Below are positions 18,529-26,877 of a DNA stretch of 64,000 nt, one piece after another; the stretch's first letter is position 1; every line of letters begins with the position of its first letter. Source of the DNA: JBGPTK01 sp041497605 (lineage in GTDB: Bacteria; Acidobacteriota; Terriglobia; Acidiferrales; UBA7541); NCBI GenBank assembly GCA_041497605.1, contig JBGQGW010000001.1, positions 1 to 64,000 of the forward strand. Reading direction: 5' to 3'. The notes below the pieces were generated by a model. That model did no database searches, was not told the DNA's origin, and saw only the letters and a list, made by a program, of their open reading frames with translations. Position numbers and translations under genes: made by a program.

Positions 18529-18730
18529 GTTGCTGGATAAAGTTTAGCAGAGTAAGAGCGCAGTTGTCGTGCGGGGGAGAGAAAATGTCTCGTGATTTGC
18601 TCAGAACGGAGACTTCAGGAGCAAGCCTCCTGCCATTTGGACCATACCGCAAAAGAAAACTCGGTGCCGGTAACGCAAATTCGGACGCTTTCCATGACGG
18701 TGACCTGTCTGTGCCCGGATTCGTGGTCGT

Positions 18731-19933
18731 TTAGGGCTTGCGCTCGAGAGCTCCCCTCGGTGTTGACACGAGAGGATCCCATCGCTTCTCTAGATCTTCC
18801 CGAGGGCTTCTTGTCGGTGCTGTGGAAGCCGTCTGGCCGGCCCAGAGGGGGCTCTCGTCACGCGGAAGAGGCAGATCGGAAAGAAAGGCGGGCGCTTGAG
18901 GTTCCTCTTGATCGAGTAAGAAGATCAACTCGCTGGCTTTGTCGTCCCATTCAACGGAAATGGTGTCGAAGGTAGCGATCTGGCCGGTGGACAGGAGACT
19001 GGCCAGAGGGAAGACCAAATATCGTTCGATCGAACGTTTCAGATGTCGCGCGCCATATTTCAGGTCGGTGCCTTCGCGGAGCAGGAATTGGCGCGCTTCC
19101 GGCGCTACCCGGAACGTAAAACGTCGCCGGGAAGTCTCGAGAATTCTCCGCTGAACAATGGCGAGCTCGATGTCCAGAATTTTTTCCAGTTCCAGGTCGC
19201 GCAACGGGTGGAAAACAATGAGCTTGTCGATCCGATTCATAAACTCAGGCGCGAAGTTTCGCTTGGCCGCTTCGACTGCCATGCCCTGCACTTTTTGATC
19301 CATTCGCTCATTCGTTTGCAGCGCGGGTGTAAATCCCAGGCTCTGGCCGGAGACCAACTCCGTAATATCCGAGCCACCCAAGTTCGAAGTCATGAAGATC
19401 ATGGATTGCGACAAGTCCACGCGCCGGTTATCGCCGAGCGTCAGCGTGGCCTTGTCGAGAATTCCCAGCAAGAGCTGCCAAAGGGCGTCGCTGGCCTTTT
19501 CGATTTCGTCGAATAGCAGGAAGCTAAGCTTCATACTTTCGGTGTGATAGGCGGAGAGCGCTTCCTGAGTGATCACGGGATGCGTTTCGCGATGCCCGAG
19601 ATAACCTGGAGGCGAACCAACCAGCTTCGAAATTTCGTGCGAGTGCTGGAATTCCGCGCAGTCCACTTTGATTACGGCGCGCGGGTCGCCGAACAGGATT
19701 TCGGCTGCAGCTTCGACCACGCGTGTCTTGCCGGCTCCCGTCGGTCCCAGGAAGAGCAAATTTCCGACCGGCCGGCCTGGCGAATTCAGCCCGGAGCGGA
19801 ACACCTGAAAGAGGTCTAAGACGGCTTGCACTGCTTCGCTCTGGCCAACGATCCTGCAATGCAGGGCTGACTCCAGGAATTGCGTCTCAGGGCTCCGCAA
19901 TAACGGGTTCAATCTGAGAACTGACTTCCGCAT
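18731..19933 (-). CDS. ClpA/ClpB-type AAA+ ATPase, single D2-like domain
   Basis: About 400 residues from ATG 19933, preceded by GGGAG at 8 bases. It has the second AAA+ module of Clp/Hsp100 proteins: GQSEAVQAV, Walker A GPTGAGKT (residues 63-70), pore loop region GSPPGYLGH, Walker B LLFDEIEKA, sensor 1 MTSNLGG, and a D2-small C-terminal domain with GARHLKRSIER (sensor 2 Arg). There is no D1 domain, N-domain, middle coil or zinc finger. The C-terminal 50 residues are Pro/Ser-rich. It could be an unfoldase without a known protease partner. No ClpP or adaptor is nearby. Confidence 0.85.
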   Translation of the reverse strand: MRKSVLRLNPLLRSPETQFLESALHCRIVGQSEAVQAVLDLFQVFRSGLNSPGRPVGNLLFLGPTGAGKTRVVEAAAEILFGDPRAVIKVDCAEFQHSHEISKLVGSPPGYLGHRETHPVITQEALSAYHTESMKLSFLLFDEIEKASDALWQLLLGILDKATLTLGDNRRVDLSQSMIFMTSNLGGSDITELVSGQSLGFTPALQTNERMDQKVQGMAVEAAKRNFAPEFMNRIDKLIVFHPLRDLELEKILDIELAIVQRRILETSRRRFTFRVAPEARQFLLREGTDLKYGARHLKRSIERYLVFPLASLLSTGQIATFDTISVEWDDKASELIFLLDQEEPQAPAFLSDLPLPRDESPLWAGQTASTAPTRSPREDLEKRWDPLVSTPRGALERKP

Positions 19934-20148
19934 CGAGATCTCCCAGGCCGCCGGGACTCTTCTCATCCCTGGGCTTACCCTCAATCGGAGGAAACAGGCT
20001 GCCGGAATACATCCGTCTTCCTCACAACAATCACTTCGGCAGAAGAAGACAAACCTTGAAGGAGACGGCAGAATGAGCAGATTTGATTACCGGCGGAGCA
20101 ATGGAGACTGAATGAAGCAAAGTACAGAGCTTTGATACGAGGATGGGG

Positions 20149-20391
20149 TTACTTAGAGCCGAGGAGAGAGATCTGTTCGACCAGCCGGGCAACATTCCGA
20201 GTTCCGGAGTATACGTCGTTTGCCAGGTTTCGCCAGGGATGATCTGAAGGCATCTGGTCGAGCAACTTCTCGCTGGCACTGAAGAGCATAACCAGGGCAT
20301 TGTTCACGTCGTGCGCGATACTTACGGCCCGCACCAAAAGAACGGCGGGATCAGGCTGCGAGTCTGCTTGCTTTTGAGGGCCGGCTGCCAT
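20149..20391 (-). CDS. Orphan histidine-kinase DHp fragment
   Basis: An 80-residue protein from ATG 20391 with GGAG 5 bases upstream. It contains one recognisable unit: the H-box SIAHDVNNALVMLFSASEKLL followed by the second DHp helix (GTRNVARLVEQISLLGSK), the pattern of PAS-linked kinases (AHDFNNLL...). The reading frame stops there; no ATP-binding N, G1 or G2 boxes occur downstream. It is either a remnant of a kinase or a free-standing phosphotransfer domain. It is divergent from the orphan OmpR-type regulator gene at 20928. Confidence 0.6.
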   Translation of the reverse strand: MAAGPQKQADSQPDPAVLLVRAVSIAHDVNNALVMLFSASEKLLDQMPSDHPWRNLANDVYSGTRNVARLVEQISLLGSK

Positions 20392-20464
20392 TCTCACTCC
20401 ATTCTCAATTTGATCGTTCTTCTGAAGCTTGATCTGGACGTCTGCTCGGAGGTTTATCTGAACG

Positions 20465-20515
20465 TTTGTCCGAGAAACCTAAACCTCGGTGATCTTGAAG
20501 TTTCGTTCGGACAAA
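20465..20515. repeat. Spaced inverted repeat TTTGTCCGA ... TCGGACAAA
   Basis: Perfect 9-base arms at 20465-20473 and 20507-20515, extendable into GAAAC/GTTTC with a two-base bulge. The arm starts are 42 bases apart, close to four helical turns, which suits two regulator dimers on one face of the DNA. A 51-base RNA stem-loop is the alternative. Confidence 0.5.
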
Positions 20516-20844
20516 TGATCCTCGATGGAACTGGATAATACCGGCCGCAAACTACAAGTCAGTCGAGTTTCAGACTACGTGCGGGAGCGAATTGAGGGCC
20601 ATTCTTGGAATTTAATGTTCTTTGGGAATCAAGGAGATAGAACCGCGACCGCCGCCCTCATGACGCCAAGTTGAGACGCAATTCCAAAACGAGTCGAGTT
20701 AGAGGGTGTCCTCAAAACGTGCTGTACTTCAATGGATGTTCTCATGGTCCTCTGACATTGACACGCTGCTAATCGCAGCAGCAAGGGTTGGGCCGGAACA
20801 GGTGCTGAAATGAAAAATCAGCAAGCGAATCCCAAGATGGCCTA

Positions 20845-20872
20845 TTGACAATTTTCTATTAAAGACTAAATT
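20845..20872 (+). promoter_or_regulatory. Candidate sigma70 promoter for the OmpR-type regulator
   Basis: A perfect -35 TTGACA (20845-20850), a 16-base spacer and -10 TAAATT (20867-20872, 4 of 6). The predicted start is near 20879, giving a leader of about 50 bases before ATG 20928. Confidence 0.5.
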
Positions 20873-20927
20873 CAGGCTAGCCCTTCCAAGTGCTGTTCCC
20901 AATTTTTCTCTCTGGGTGTCCTCAACA

Positions 20928-21620
20928 ATGCGCATTCTTGTCGCCGAAGATGATCTGCCGGTCGCGAACTATTTGAAAAAGGGCCTCGAAGCCGAGCTGT
21001 ATGAGGTGGAACTTGCCGGGGATGGGGCAGTAGCCCGGCGCATGGCAGAGAGCTGCGATTACGACCTGGTTATTCTCGACGTAAACCTGCCGACAATGGA
21101 TGGGTTCGAAGTGTTACAGAACATTCGGGCCAAGAAGCCTGACCTGGCCGTGTTGATGTTGACGGGCGATAACATGATCCCGCAGCGGATCCGCGGACTC
21201 GACCTGGGTGCCGATGATTATCTAACCAAGCCATTTGCTTTCTCGGAACTCGCGGCACGGATTCGGGCGCTCCTGCGAAGACGAATCAGGCCGATGGAAG
21301 CAGTCCTGCGTGTGGAAGATCTGACGTTGGATCGATTGCAGCACTTGGTGCATCGCGGCGAACGCCGAATTGATCTGACGCCGAAGGAATTTGCTCTGCT
21401 GGATTATTTGATGCGGAATGCGGGCCGGCGCGTGACACGGGCCATGATCATAGAGAACGTTTGGGACATGTCGTTCGACACACTGACGAATGTAGTGGAT
21501 GTGTACATCAATTACTTACGTAAAAAAATTGATGCCACTTCGGAACAGAAATTAATTCGCACGATTCGAGGAGTGGGCTACCAGGTGGGGGGCGAGGAAG
21601 CGCAGGCAGCAGAAAACTAA
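20928..21620 (+). CDS. OmpR/PhoB-family response regulator
   Basis: 230 residues: a receiver with acidic pair EDD (7-9), phosphoacceptor Asp51 in VILDVNLP and Lys in LTKPF, then a winged-helix DNA-binding domain (about 130-222) with RRIDLTPKEFALLDYL and VVDVYINYLRKKID. ATG 20928 is preferred over GTG 20916 because MRILVAEDD is the usual N-terminus. No full kinase gene is adjacent; the nearest is the orphan DHp fragment on the other strand. It lies just upstream of the flagellar regulators, but a terminator-like hairpin follows it, so it may be a separate unit. Confidence 0.95.
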   Translation: MRILVAEDDLPVANYLKKGLEAELYEVELAGDGAVARRMAESCDYDLVILDVNLPTMDGFEVLQNIRAKKPDLAVLMLTGDNMIPQRIRGLDLGADDYLTKPFAFSELAARIRALLRRRIRPMEAVLRVEDLTLDRLQHLVHRGERRIDLTPKEFALLDYLMRNAGRRVTRAMIIENVWDMSFDTLTNVVDVYINYLRKKIDATSEQKLIRTIRGVGYQVGGEEAQAAEN

Positions 21621-21654
21621 GCCGGCGATGGCCCGATGCCGGCCCCATTTTGTC
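21621..21654 (+). terminator. Terminator-like hairpin after the OmpR-type regulator
   Basis: GCCGGC at 21621-21626 and again at 21638-21643 can pair (each is self-complementary), with AT/AT extending the stem, followed by CCCATTTT. It begins directly after the stop codon. The short T-run makes it moderate. Confidence 0.45.
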
Positions 21655-21823
21655 TGTTCCGAACACAGTGCACGGTTTGCCGGGTTCCGTACCTGCGGGG
21701 AATACGGGGCTTCGCCAGGTCTGTTTGTAGTCCGTCGAGATTACGCGCGGAGAAGTGAATTCTAATCCAGGGCTCATCCGTTTCTAATCTGGGTGCAGTG
21801 AAGCTGGAGGACGAAGAAAACAC

Positions 21824-23038
21824 ATGGCCATGTTGGCATACCCTTGCGAAGCGGAAGCGCGAAACCGCATCCTGATTGTCAGCCCGGACGATGAGTTCCG
21901 GAAGCGAATAGTCGACAAGATTGGACTGGGCCTGTGTCTGATCGAAGAAGCGCTGGGCGGAGCAGATGCGCTGGCAAAGCTCGAGGCCCAAGAATGCCAG
22001 GCATTGTTTCTGGACCGGCGCATCGCCGACCTGCACGTCGAAGAACTACTCGGTATTCTAAAACAGGACCATCCGGACTTGGATGTGAAGCTGGTTGATT
22101 CCCGAAGCGATCTCGAGGCGCTGCTATCGTTTGCATCGGAGTTGAGTTCCGGGAGGAGAGAGGCGGAAGAGCATCGAATCCCAGAGGTATCCGATTTTGA
22201 GGCGGATCGCGTTCCTGCGCCTTCGGCAGGGATAAACTCTCTTGGCACCGTGCCTTCCATCGTGGAACCACTGCCCGGGATGCTGATATCACGGGGTGAA
22301 ATGCAGGCAACGTTCCGCTTGGCGCGCATGGTGGCACGGCGCGACACGCCGGTGCTGATCACGGGCGAAACCGGAACCGGCAAGGAGTTGGTGGCACTGG
22401 CAATACACAAGATCAGCCTGCGCGTGCAGGGACCCTTCGTGATTGTAAATTGCGCCGCGATTCCAGAAACCCTTCTGGAATCAGAACTATTCGGCTACGT
22501 GCGCGGGGCATTTACCGGTGCCATTCAATCCCGGATTGGGCGAATTCATGGCGCGCATGGCGGGACACTCTTCCTGGATGAAGTGGGCGAGCTACCATTG
22601 AGCATGCAGGCAAAACTGCTGCGCTTTTTGCAACATGGCGAGGTGCAGCGCCTTGGCAGTTCGGATGTGTTCCGTGTGGACGTTCGTGTGATCGCAGCCA
22701 CCAACGTAGATCTGGCAAAGCAGGTGGCGGAACGTTTATTCCGGAGCGATCTGTACTACCGGCTAGCCGTTTTTCCGATCGATTTGCCGCCATTGCGCAA
22801 GCGCACTGAGGACATTCTCCCTCTCGCTGAATACTTCTTGGACGGACTGTGCTGCGAGTCCAACGAGCCCGCGAAGCATCTCTCTCCGGGTGCAGCAGTC
22901 TTGCTGCGCCGTTATGCATGGCCGGGGAACGTACGCGAACTGGAACACGCTCTGGAGAGGGCATTTATTCTTGCCGAAAGCTCGGCGGAAATATCCAGCG
23001 ATTTTTTCCATCTGGATCTGGCCAATTCTTCTCGTTAG
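21824..23038 (+). CDS. FleQ/FlrA-like sigma54 activator lacking a DNA-binding domain
   Basis: 404 residues. The N-terminal 125 residues form a degenerate receiver: SPDDE and LFLDRRIADL keep acidic residues, but the usual lysine region is missing. The AAA+ domain (about 155-395) has Walker A GETGTGKE, GAFTGA, Walker B TLFLDEVGE and R-finger region FRSDLYYRLAVFP. The protein stops shortly after AAA+ (WPGNVRELEHAL..., end LDLANSSR) with no Fis helix-turn-helix. Helicobacter FlgR and Chlamydia CtcC work this way, acting on sigma54 from solution. It precedes the FleSR-like pair, so it is the probable master activator of the cascade; that role is inference. Confidence 0.88.
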   Translation: MAMLAYPCEAEARNRILIVSPDDEFRKRIVDKIGLGLCLIEEALGGADALAKLEAQECQALFLDRRIADLHVEELLGILKQDHPDLDVKLVDSRSDLEALLSFASELSSGRREAEEHRIPEVSDFEADRVPAPSAGINSLGTVPSIVEPLPGMLISRGEMQATFRLARMVARRDTPVLITGETGTGKELVALAIHKISLRVQGPFVIVNCAAIPETLLESELFGYVRGAFTGAIQSRIGRIHGAHGGTLFLDEVGELPLSMQAKLLRFLQHGEVQRLGSSDVFRVDVRVIAATNVDLAKQVAERLFRSDLYYRLAVFPIDLPPLRKRTEDILPLAEYFLDGLCCESNEPAKHLSPGAAVLLRRYAWPGNVRELEHALERAFILAESSAEISSDFFHLDLANSSR

Positions 23039-23065
23039 AGAAATTTAACGAGATTCCCTGTTCCT

Positions 23066-23081
23066 TGGCATGCCCGTTGCA
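23066..23081 (+). promoter_or_regulatory. Sigma54 promoter for the FleS-like kinase operon
   Basis: TGGCATGCCCGTTGCA matches TGGCACG-N4-TTGCW at all but one position, with exact GG-N10-GC spacing. It lies between the FleQ-like activator and the kinase, overlapping the longest possible kinase start (23070). The expected start site is about 23093. It probably drives fleSR-like genes, flgBC, fliE and beyond. Confidence 0.75.
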
Positions 23082-23093
23082 TTCCCACCCACG

Positions 23094-24434
23094 ATGCCAA
23101 ATTTGCCTGCAACTCGGCAAAAAAGACCCAGGGCCAAAGCCGAGGCTCGGAGCCAGTCGCAGCCCGAGTCCCGCCGTTTGTCAAAACCGCACTCGCGAAT
23201 GCCGCTGGCCAAAACCTCCGTGCATAGCTCAGCGCAGCAATCGCTGGTTGAAGCCTTCGTTTCCTTTACGCAGGTTGCCGGTTCGCTGGAAAAATCATAC
23301 GCCCAACTTCAAGGGGAAGTTGGCCGCCTTCGCGGCGAGCTAGCGCGAGCGAATTCCGAACTCACCAGCAGTCATGAAGAGAACGCGCGCGTGCGTTCAT
23401 TTCTGGCCCGCATTGTGGAAGGGCTTCCGTGCGGCGTGATCGTGCTGCAAGAAGACGACAAACTTTCGATGTTGAACCCGGAAGCGCAGCACTTGCTGGC
23501 GATCGATGCCGATTGGAACGAGAACGGCGACTCCACTCCGCCTTCGATGGTCCGGACATTACTGTCCAAGGCGGCGCCGCAGGAAGATTCGACTCCTTCG
23601 GAATGCACGTTGGAACTGCCGGCGGGTAAGCGTACATTCGCCACCGCTTGCACTCAAATCGCGGAAAGCCCCGACGGACGCGGGCGCGCCACGATTCTGA
23701 TTTTGCGGGATATTACCGATGAAAAGCGCGTTGCTCACGAACGCGAAGCGGCGCGGCGAGTTCAAGCCCTGGCGGAAATTTCAACACTGCTTGCGCATGA
23801 GATTCGAAATCCCCTGGGAAGCCTGGAACTGTTTGCAGGACTGATCTCCGATGCGACGTCACAATTGCCGGATGCACGGCAGTGGGTGGATCACCTGCAA
23901 GCGGGATTGCGAGGACTTTCGGCCACGGTAAACAACGTTTTGCACTTCCACAGCCAGCCCTCCGCAGAACGAGTGCCCACTGACTTGAAACTGTTGCTGC
24001 GGCAGACGATTGATTTCCTGCGGCCGCTGGCTCGGCAGAAGAACATGCAGATTTCCCTGATCTGCCGGGTCGAAGAAGTTTCGATTGCGGCGGACTCACA
24101 TCGATTGCAACAGGTTTTCTTCAATTTGGCTCTAAATGCGTTTCGGGCCATGGCGGCCGGCGGGACTTTGTTTATCCGCGTGGATTGGACAGCGCAGGGG
24201 GTAGGCGAGAGGCTGCAGATTGTGTTTGAGGACCAGGGAGCCGGAATCGAATCGGAGCACCTGAGCAAGATTTTCGAGCCGGGATTCACGACGAAGGCAG
24301 GCAGTCCTGGATTAGGGCTTTCTCTCTGCAAGACCGTGATGGAACAACACGAAGGAACAATTTCCGTCCAGACCGTCTTGGGGCGGAGGACCAGCTTCAC
24401 ACTGCTTTTTCCGGCTCTAAGAGGGAAACAATGA
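23094..24434 (+). CDS. FleS/FlrB-like PAS sensor histidine kinase
   Basis: About 446 residues and no membrane segment, so cytosolic. A basic, low-complexity N-terminus and coiled coil precede a PAS domain (about residues 103-200), a DHp domain with LLAHEIRNPLGSL (His near 235) and a HATPase domain with N box FFNLALNAF, G1 DQGAGI and G2 GLGLSLCK. The start is unclear: ATG 23070 lies within the sigma54 promoter, so ATG 23094 (nearly leaderless) or ATG 23199 is more likely. It overlaps the next gene by four bases. In Vibrio and Pseudomonas such kinases phosphorylate the FleR/FlrC activator. Confidence 0.9.
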   Translation: MPNLPATRQKRPRAKAEARSQSQPESRRLSKPHSRMPLAKTSVHSSAQQSLVEAFVSFTQVAGSLEKSYAQLQGEVGRLRGELARANSELTSSHEENARVRSFLARIVEGLPCGVIVLQEDDKLSMLNPEAQHLLAIDADWNENGDSTPPSMVRTLLSKAAPQEDSTPSECTLELPAGKRTFATACTQIAESPDGRGRATILILRDITDEKRVAHEREAARRVQALAEISTLLAHEIRNPLGSLELFAGLISDATSQLPDARQWVDHLQAGLRGLSATVNNVLHFHSQPSAERVPTDLKLLLRQTIDFLRPLARQKNMQISLICRVEEVSIAADSHRLQQVFFNLALNAFRAMAAGGTLFIRVDWTAQGVGERLQIVFEDQGAGIESEHLSKIFEPGFTTKAGSPGLGLSLCKTVMEQHEGTISVQTVLGRRTSFTLLFPALRGKQ

Positions 24435-25759
24435 ACCAAGTTCTGGTGGTCGATGACGAAGCGGCGATGCGCACGGCCCTGGAGGCGAGTTTTCGCCGTG
24501 ACGGGTGGCAAGTGGCCACCGCGGCGGGCACAAGCGAGGCGCTGGACAAGTTCCGGAGCACGCCCTGTTCGCTGGTGGTGACAGACATGAGGATGCCGGA
24601 CGGCGACGGCCTGCGGGTAATGCAAGGGGTTCGTGAAATGAACCCGAAGACGGCGGTCGTCTTGCTCACCGCGTTCGGCAGCATTCCCGAGGCAGTGCTC
24701 ACGATGAAGGAAGGAGCCTGCGATTACCTGGTGAAGCCAATTTCATTTGAACGGTTACGCGAAGCGGCACAGCGAGTTCTGCAGAAGGCTGATGAGCAGG
24801 AGCCGGATCCTTCAAAAGATGGCTTGATCGGCCAGTCCAATGTGTTTCGACGAATGATGGAGCGAGCGCGGCAAATCGCCGGTGCGGATGCGGACGTGCT
24901 GATCGAAGCGGAGAGCGGGACCGGGAAAGAATTGCTGGCCCGGTTGATTCATCGTTCGAGCCCGCGGCGCGAGGCGCGGTTCGTGGCCGTAAACTGCGCA
25001 GCATTCCCCGAAGCCCTGCTCGAGAGCGAATTGTTTGGCCATGTGCGGGGCGCCTTTACCGGCGCGACCGCCGCGAAGCTGGGAAAATTTGAGCTTGCCG
25101 ATGCTGGCACGCTGCTACTGGATGAGATCGGCGAAATGCCGCTAAACCTTCAGCCGAAATTACTGCGGGTCCTGCAAGAGCGTGAAGTGGACCGGCTAGG
25201 CGACACCCGCCCGGTTCATGTCGATGTGCGCGTGATTGCCACCACCAATCGCTCGCTGCGCCGCCTGGTGGAAGACGGGAAATTTCGGGCCGACCTGTTT
25301 TACCGGCTCAATGTTGTGCCGCTCTCGATTCCGCCGCTGCGGGACCGCCGCGAAGACATTGCCGAACTCGCCGGCCATTTCATCCGAAAATACAAATCGA
25401 AGACGGTAGACGGTGCGGTGCGGATTTCACCCGAACTGCTCGCACGGCTGAACGAACACAATTGGCATGGAAATATCCGCGAACTCGAGAATTTCATCCG
25501 GCGGGCCTTGGCTCTATCGAATGGCTCGATTCTGGGTGGGGATTTATGGGAAGAGCAGGACTGGATGCAAACAGCCGTGGCCAAGGACGTCCTGCCAGCA
25601 GGGCTTTCGCTGCGCGACATGGAAAAGCAGCTCCTGGAAAGGACGCTCGAATCCAACGGCGGAAATCGCACGCGAGCGGCGGAAGTGCTTGGCGTGAGCC
25701 TGCGCACAATTCGAAACAAGATTCGAGAATACGGATTGCCACCACGGAGGGCTGCATGA
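24431..25759 (+). CDS. FleR/FlrC-like sigma54-dependent response regulator
   Basis: 442 residues with a full three-part layout: a receiver with VVDDE, phosphoacceptor in VVTDMRMPDGDG and YLVKPI; AAA+ with GAFTGA, Walker B LLLDEIGE and R-fingers; and a C-terminal Fis helix-turn-helix (NRTRAAEVLGVSLRTIRNKIREYG). The Walker A region reads AESGTGKE, with Ala in place of the first Gly. It overlaps the kinase gene (ATGA) and flgB (ATGA), so activator and rod genes are one operon. Expected to drive the middle flagellar genes from sigma54 promoters such as those before fliK and flgF. Confidence 0.93.
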   Translation: MNQVLVVDDEAAMRTALEASFRRDGWQVATAAGTSEALDKFRSTPCSLVVTDMRMPDGDGLRVMQGVREMNPKTAVVLLTAFGSIPEAVLTMKEGACDYLVKPISFERLREAAQRVLQKADEQEPDPSKDGLIGQSNVFRRMMERARQIAGADADVLIEAESGTGKELLARLIHRSSPRREARFVAVNCAAFPEALLESELFGHVRGAFTGATAAKLGKFELADAGTLLLDEIGEMPLNLQPKLLRVLQEREVDRLGDTRPVHVDVRVIATTNRSLRRLVEDGKFRADLFYRLNVVPLSIPPLRDRREDIAELAGHFIRKYKSKTVDGAVRISPELLARLNEHNWHGNIRELENFIRRALALSNGSILGGDLWEEQDWMQTAVAKDVLPAGLSLRDMEKQLLERTLESNGGNRTRAAEVLGVSLRTIRNKIREYGLPPRRAA

Positions 25760-26118
25760 GCCTGATCGATACACCTAATCTAAGCACTCTGGAACATTTT
25801 TTGAACCTTGCGTCTTACCGGCAATCGCTGGTTGCCAGCAATCTGGCCAACATCGATACGCCGGGCTATCGCACCCGCGATATTGATTTTCGTTCGGAAA
25901 TGAAACGAGTGGCGCAGGATTTCGAAGGCGAGATGGAACCGCCCATCGCGCGTCAAGTGCCGGGGCTTCTGGAGCGGCCGGACGGCAACAATGTGAGCAT
26001 CGACCGGGAGACGCTGCTGCTGGGGCGGTCGCAGTTGCAATTTCGAGCAGCGGTCGCCTTGATGCGCGCAGAATTTCAGAATTTGACGACAGCAATTAAG
26101 GAAGGAAGTGCTGTATGA
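25756..26118 (+). CDS. flgB: Flagellar proximal rod protein FlgB
   Basis: 120 residues starting at ATG 25756 (GGAGG upstream, four-base overlap with the regulator gene). The rod motif LVASNLANIDTPGYRTRDIDF is near residues 25-45, and the C-terminal helix RAEFQNLTTAIKEG completes the axial coiled coil. FlgB, C, F and G with FliE form the rod through the periplasm. It overlaps flgC by four bases. Confidence 0.97.
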   Translation: MSLIDTPNLSTLEHFLNLASYRQSLVASNLANIDTPGYRTRDIDFRSEMKRVAQDFEGEMEPPIARQVPGLLERPDGNNVSIDRETLLLGRSQLQFRAAVALMRAEFQNLTTAIKEGSAV

Positions 26119-26552
26119 ATCTCTTCGACGTCATGGATATTAGCGGGTCGGCACTGCTGGCGGAGCGCCAACGCGCGGAAATCGTCACCAGCAACCTGGC
26201 CAATGCGGAGACCACACACACGGCGGAAGGCGGCCCTTACCGCCGGATGGAGGTTGTCTTCGGGGCACATCGGGAATCTCAAAACTTCGCAGCCGCACTG
26301 GCCTCGGTGGGTGATTTGCACGCGCGGGGCGTGCGCGTGGAGGGCGTCGTGGCAGACAATACGGCGCCGCTGCGCCGCTACGAGCCGAATCACCCGGATG
26401 CGGATGATCAGGGCTATGTTTCGTATCCAGCCATCAATCCCGCGGAAGAAATGGTCAACCTGATGGGGGCGGCGCGTTCGTACCAATTGAACGCAGCTGC
26501 GGTGCAGGCCACGAAGGCAATGATCACGTCGGCGATCGCCATCCTGAGTTAA
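26115..26552 (+). CDS. flgC: Flagellar proximal rod protein FlgC
   Basis: 145 residues. N-terminal rod motif VTSNLANAETTHTAEGGPYRR and C-terminal YVSYPAINPAEEMVNLMGAARSYQLNAAAVQ, both typical for FlgC. Normal length. It starts within the flgB stop, with fliE 25 bases downstream. Confidence 0.97.
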   Translation: MNLFDVMDISGSALLAERQRAEIVTSNLANAETTHTAEGGPYRRMEVVFGAHRESQNFAAALASVGDLHARGVRVEGVVADNTAPLRRYEPNHPDADDQGYVSYPAINPAEEMVNLMGAARSYQLNAAAVQATKAMITSAIAILS

Positions 26553-26577
26553 TGAACGACTGGAGCGGAGATAGAAC

Positions 26578-26877
26578 ATGAGCAATTCGATTCAAGGACT
26601 GGGCAGCGCCGCAACCGATTTGACGAAGTCACTTGGCACTCCTCCGGGAGAAAAGAGTGGCGAGTTTTTCGATACGTTGAAGCATGCAATGAATCAAGTG
26701 GGCCAATTGCAGGCCGAAGCGCAGAATAAAATCACTGGGCTCGTCACCGGCGATGGTGAAGATGTCCATTCGGCCATGATCGCGGTGGAAAAAGCGAATA
26801 TGGCGTTTGAAATGATGGTGCAGGTGCGAAACAAGATCATTTCGGCCTATCAGGAAGTTTCGCGACTGCAATTTTAG
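26578..26877 (+). CDS. fliE: Flagellar hook-basal body complex protein FliE
   Basis: 99 residues. FliE joins the MS ring to the rod and is the first substrate exported. The C-terminal half (GDGEDVHSAMIAVEKANMAF, then QVRNKIISAYQEVSRLQF) is the conserved FliE region. Ribosome site GGAG lies 12 bases upstream of the ATG. Confidence 0.96.
   Translation: MSNSIQGLGSAATDLTKSLGTPPGEKSGEFFDTLKHAMNQVGQLQAEAQNKITGLVTGDGEDVHSAMIAVEKANMAFEMMVQVRNKIISAYQEVSRLQF

Larger units (their letters stand above)
20392..20927. other. Intergenic region between divergent regulators
   Basis: About 535 bases without a convincing gene. It holds a spaced inverted repeat at 20465-20515, a candidate sigma70 promoter at 20845-20872 for the plus-strand regulator, and a 12-base direct repeat GGGTGTCCTCAA at 20704-20715 and 20914-20925, the second copy just before the regulator's ATG. 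Confidence 0.55.

Noticed and set aside
21628..21643. TGGCCCGATGCCGGCC after the OmpR-type gene as a sigma54 element
   Set aside because: Spacing fits but the -12 half is poor, and the bases form the hairpin better read as a terminator.
25691..25706. TGGCGTGAGCCTGCGC before flgB as a sigma54 promoter
   Set aside because: GG to GC spacing is one base short (GG-N9-GC) and it lies inside the HTH codons of the FleR-like gene; flgB is coupled to that gene.
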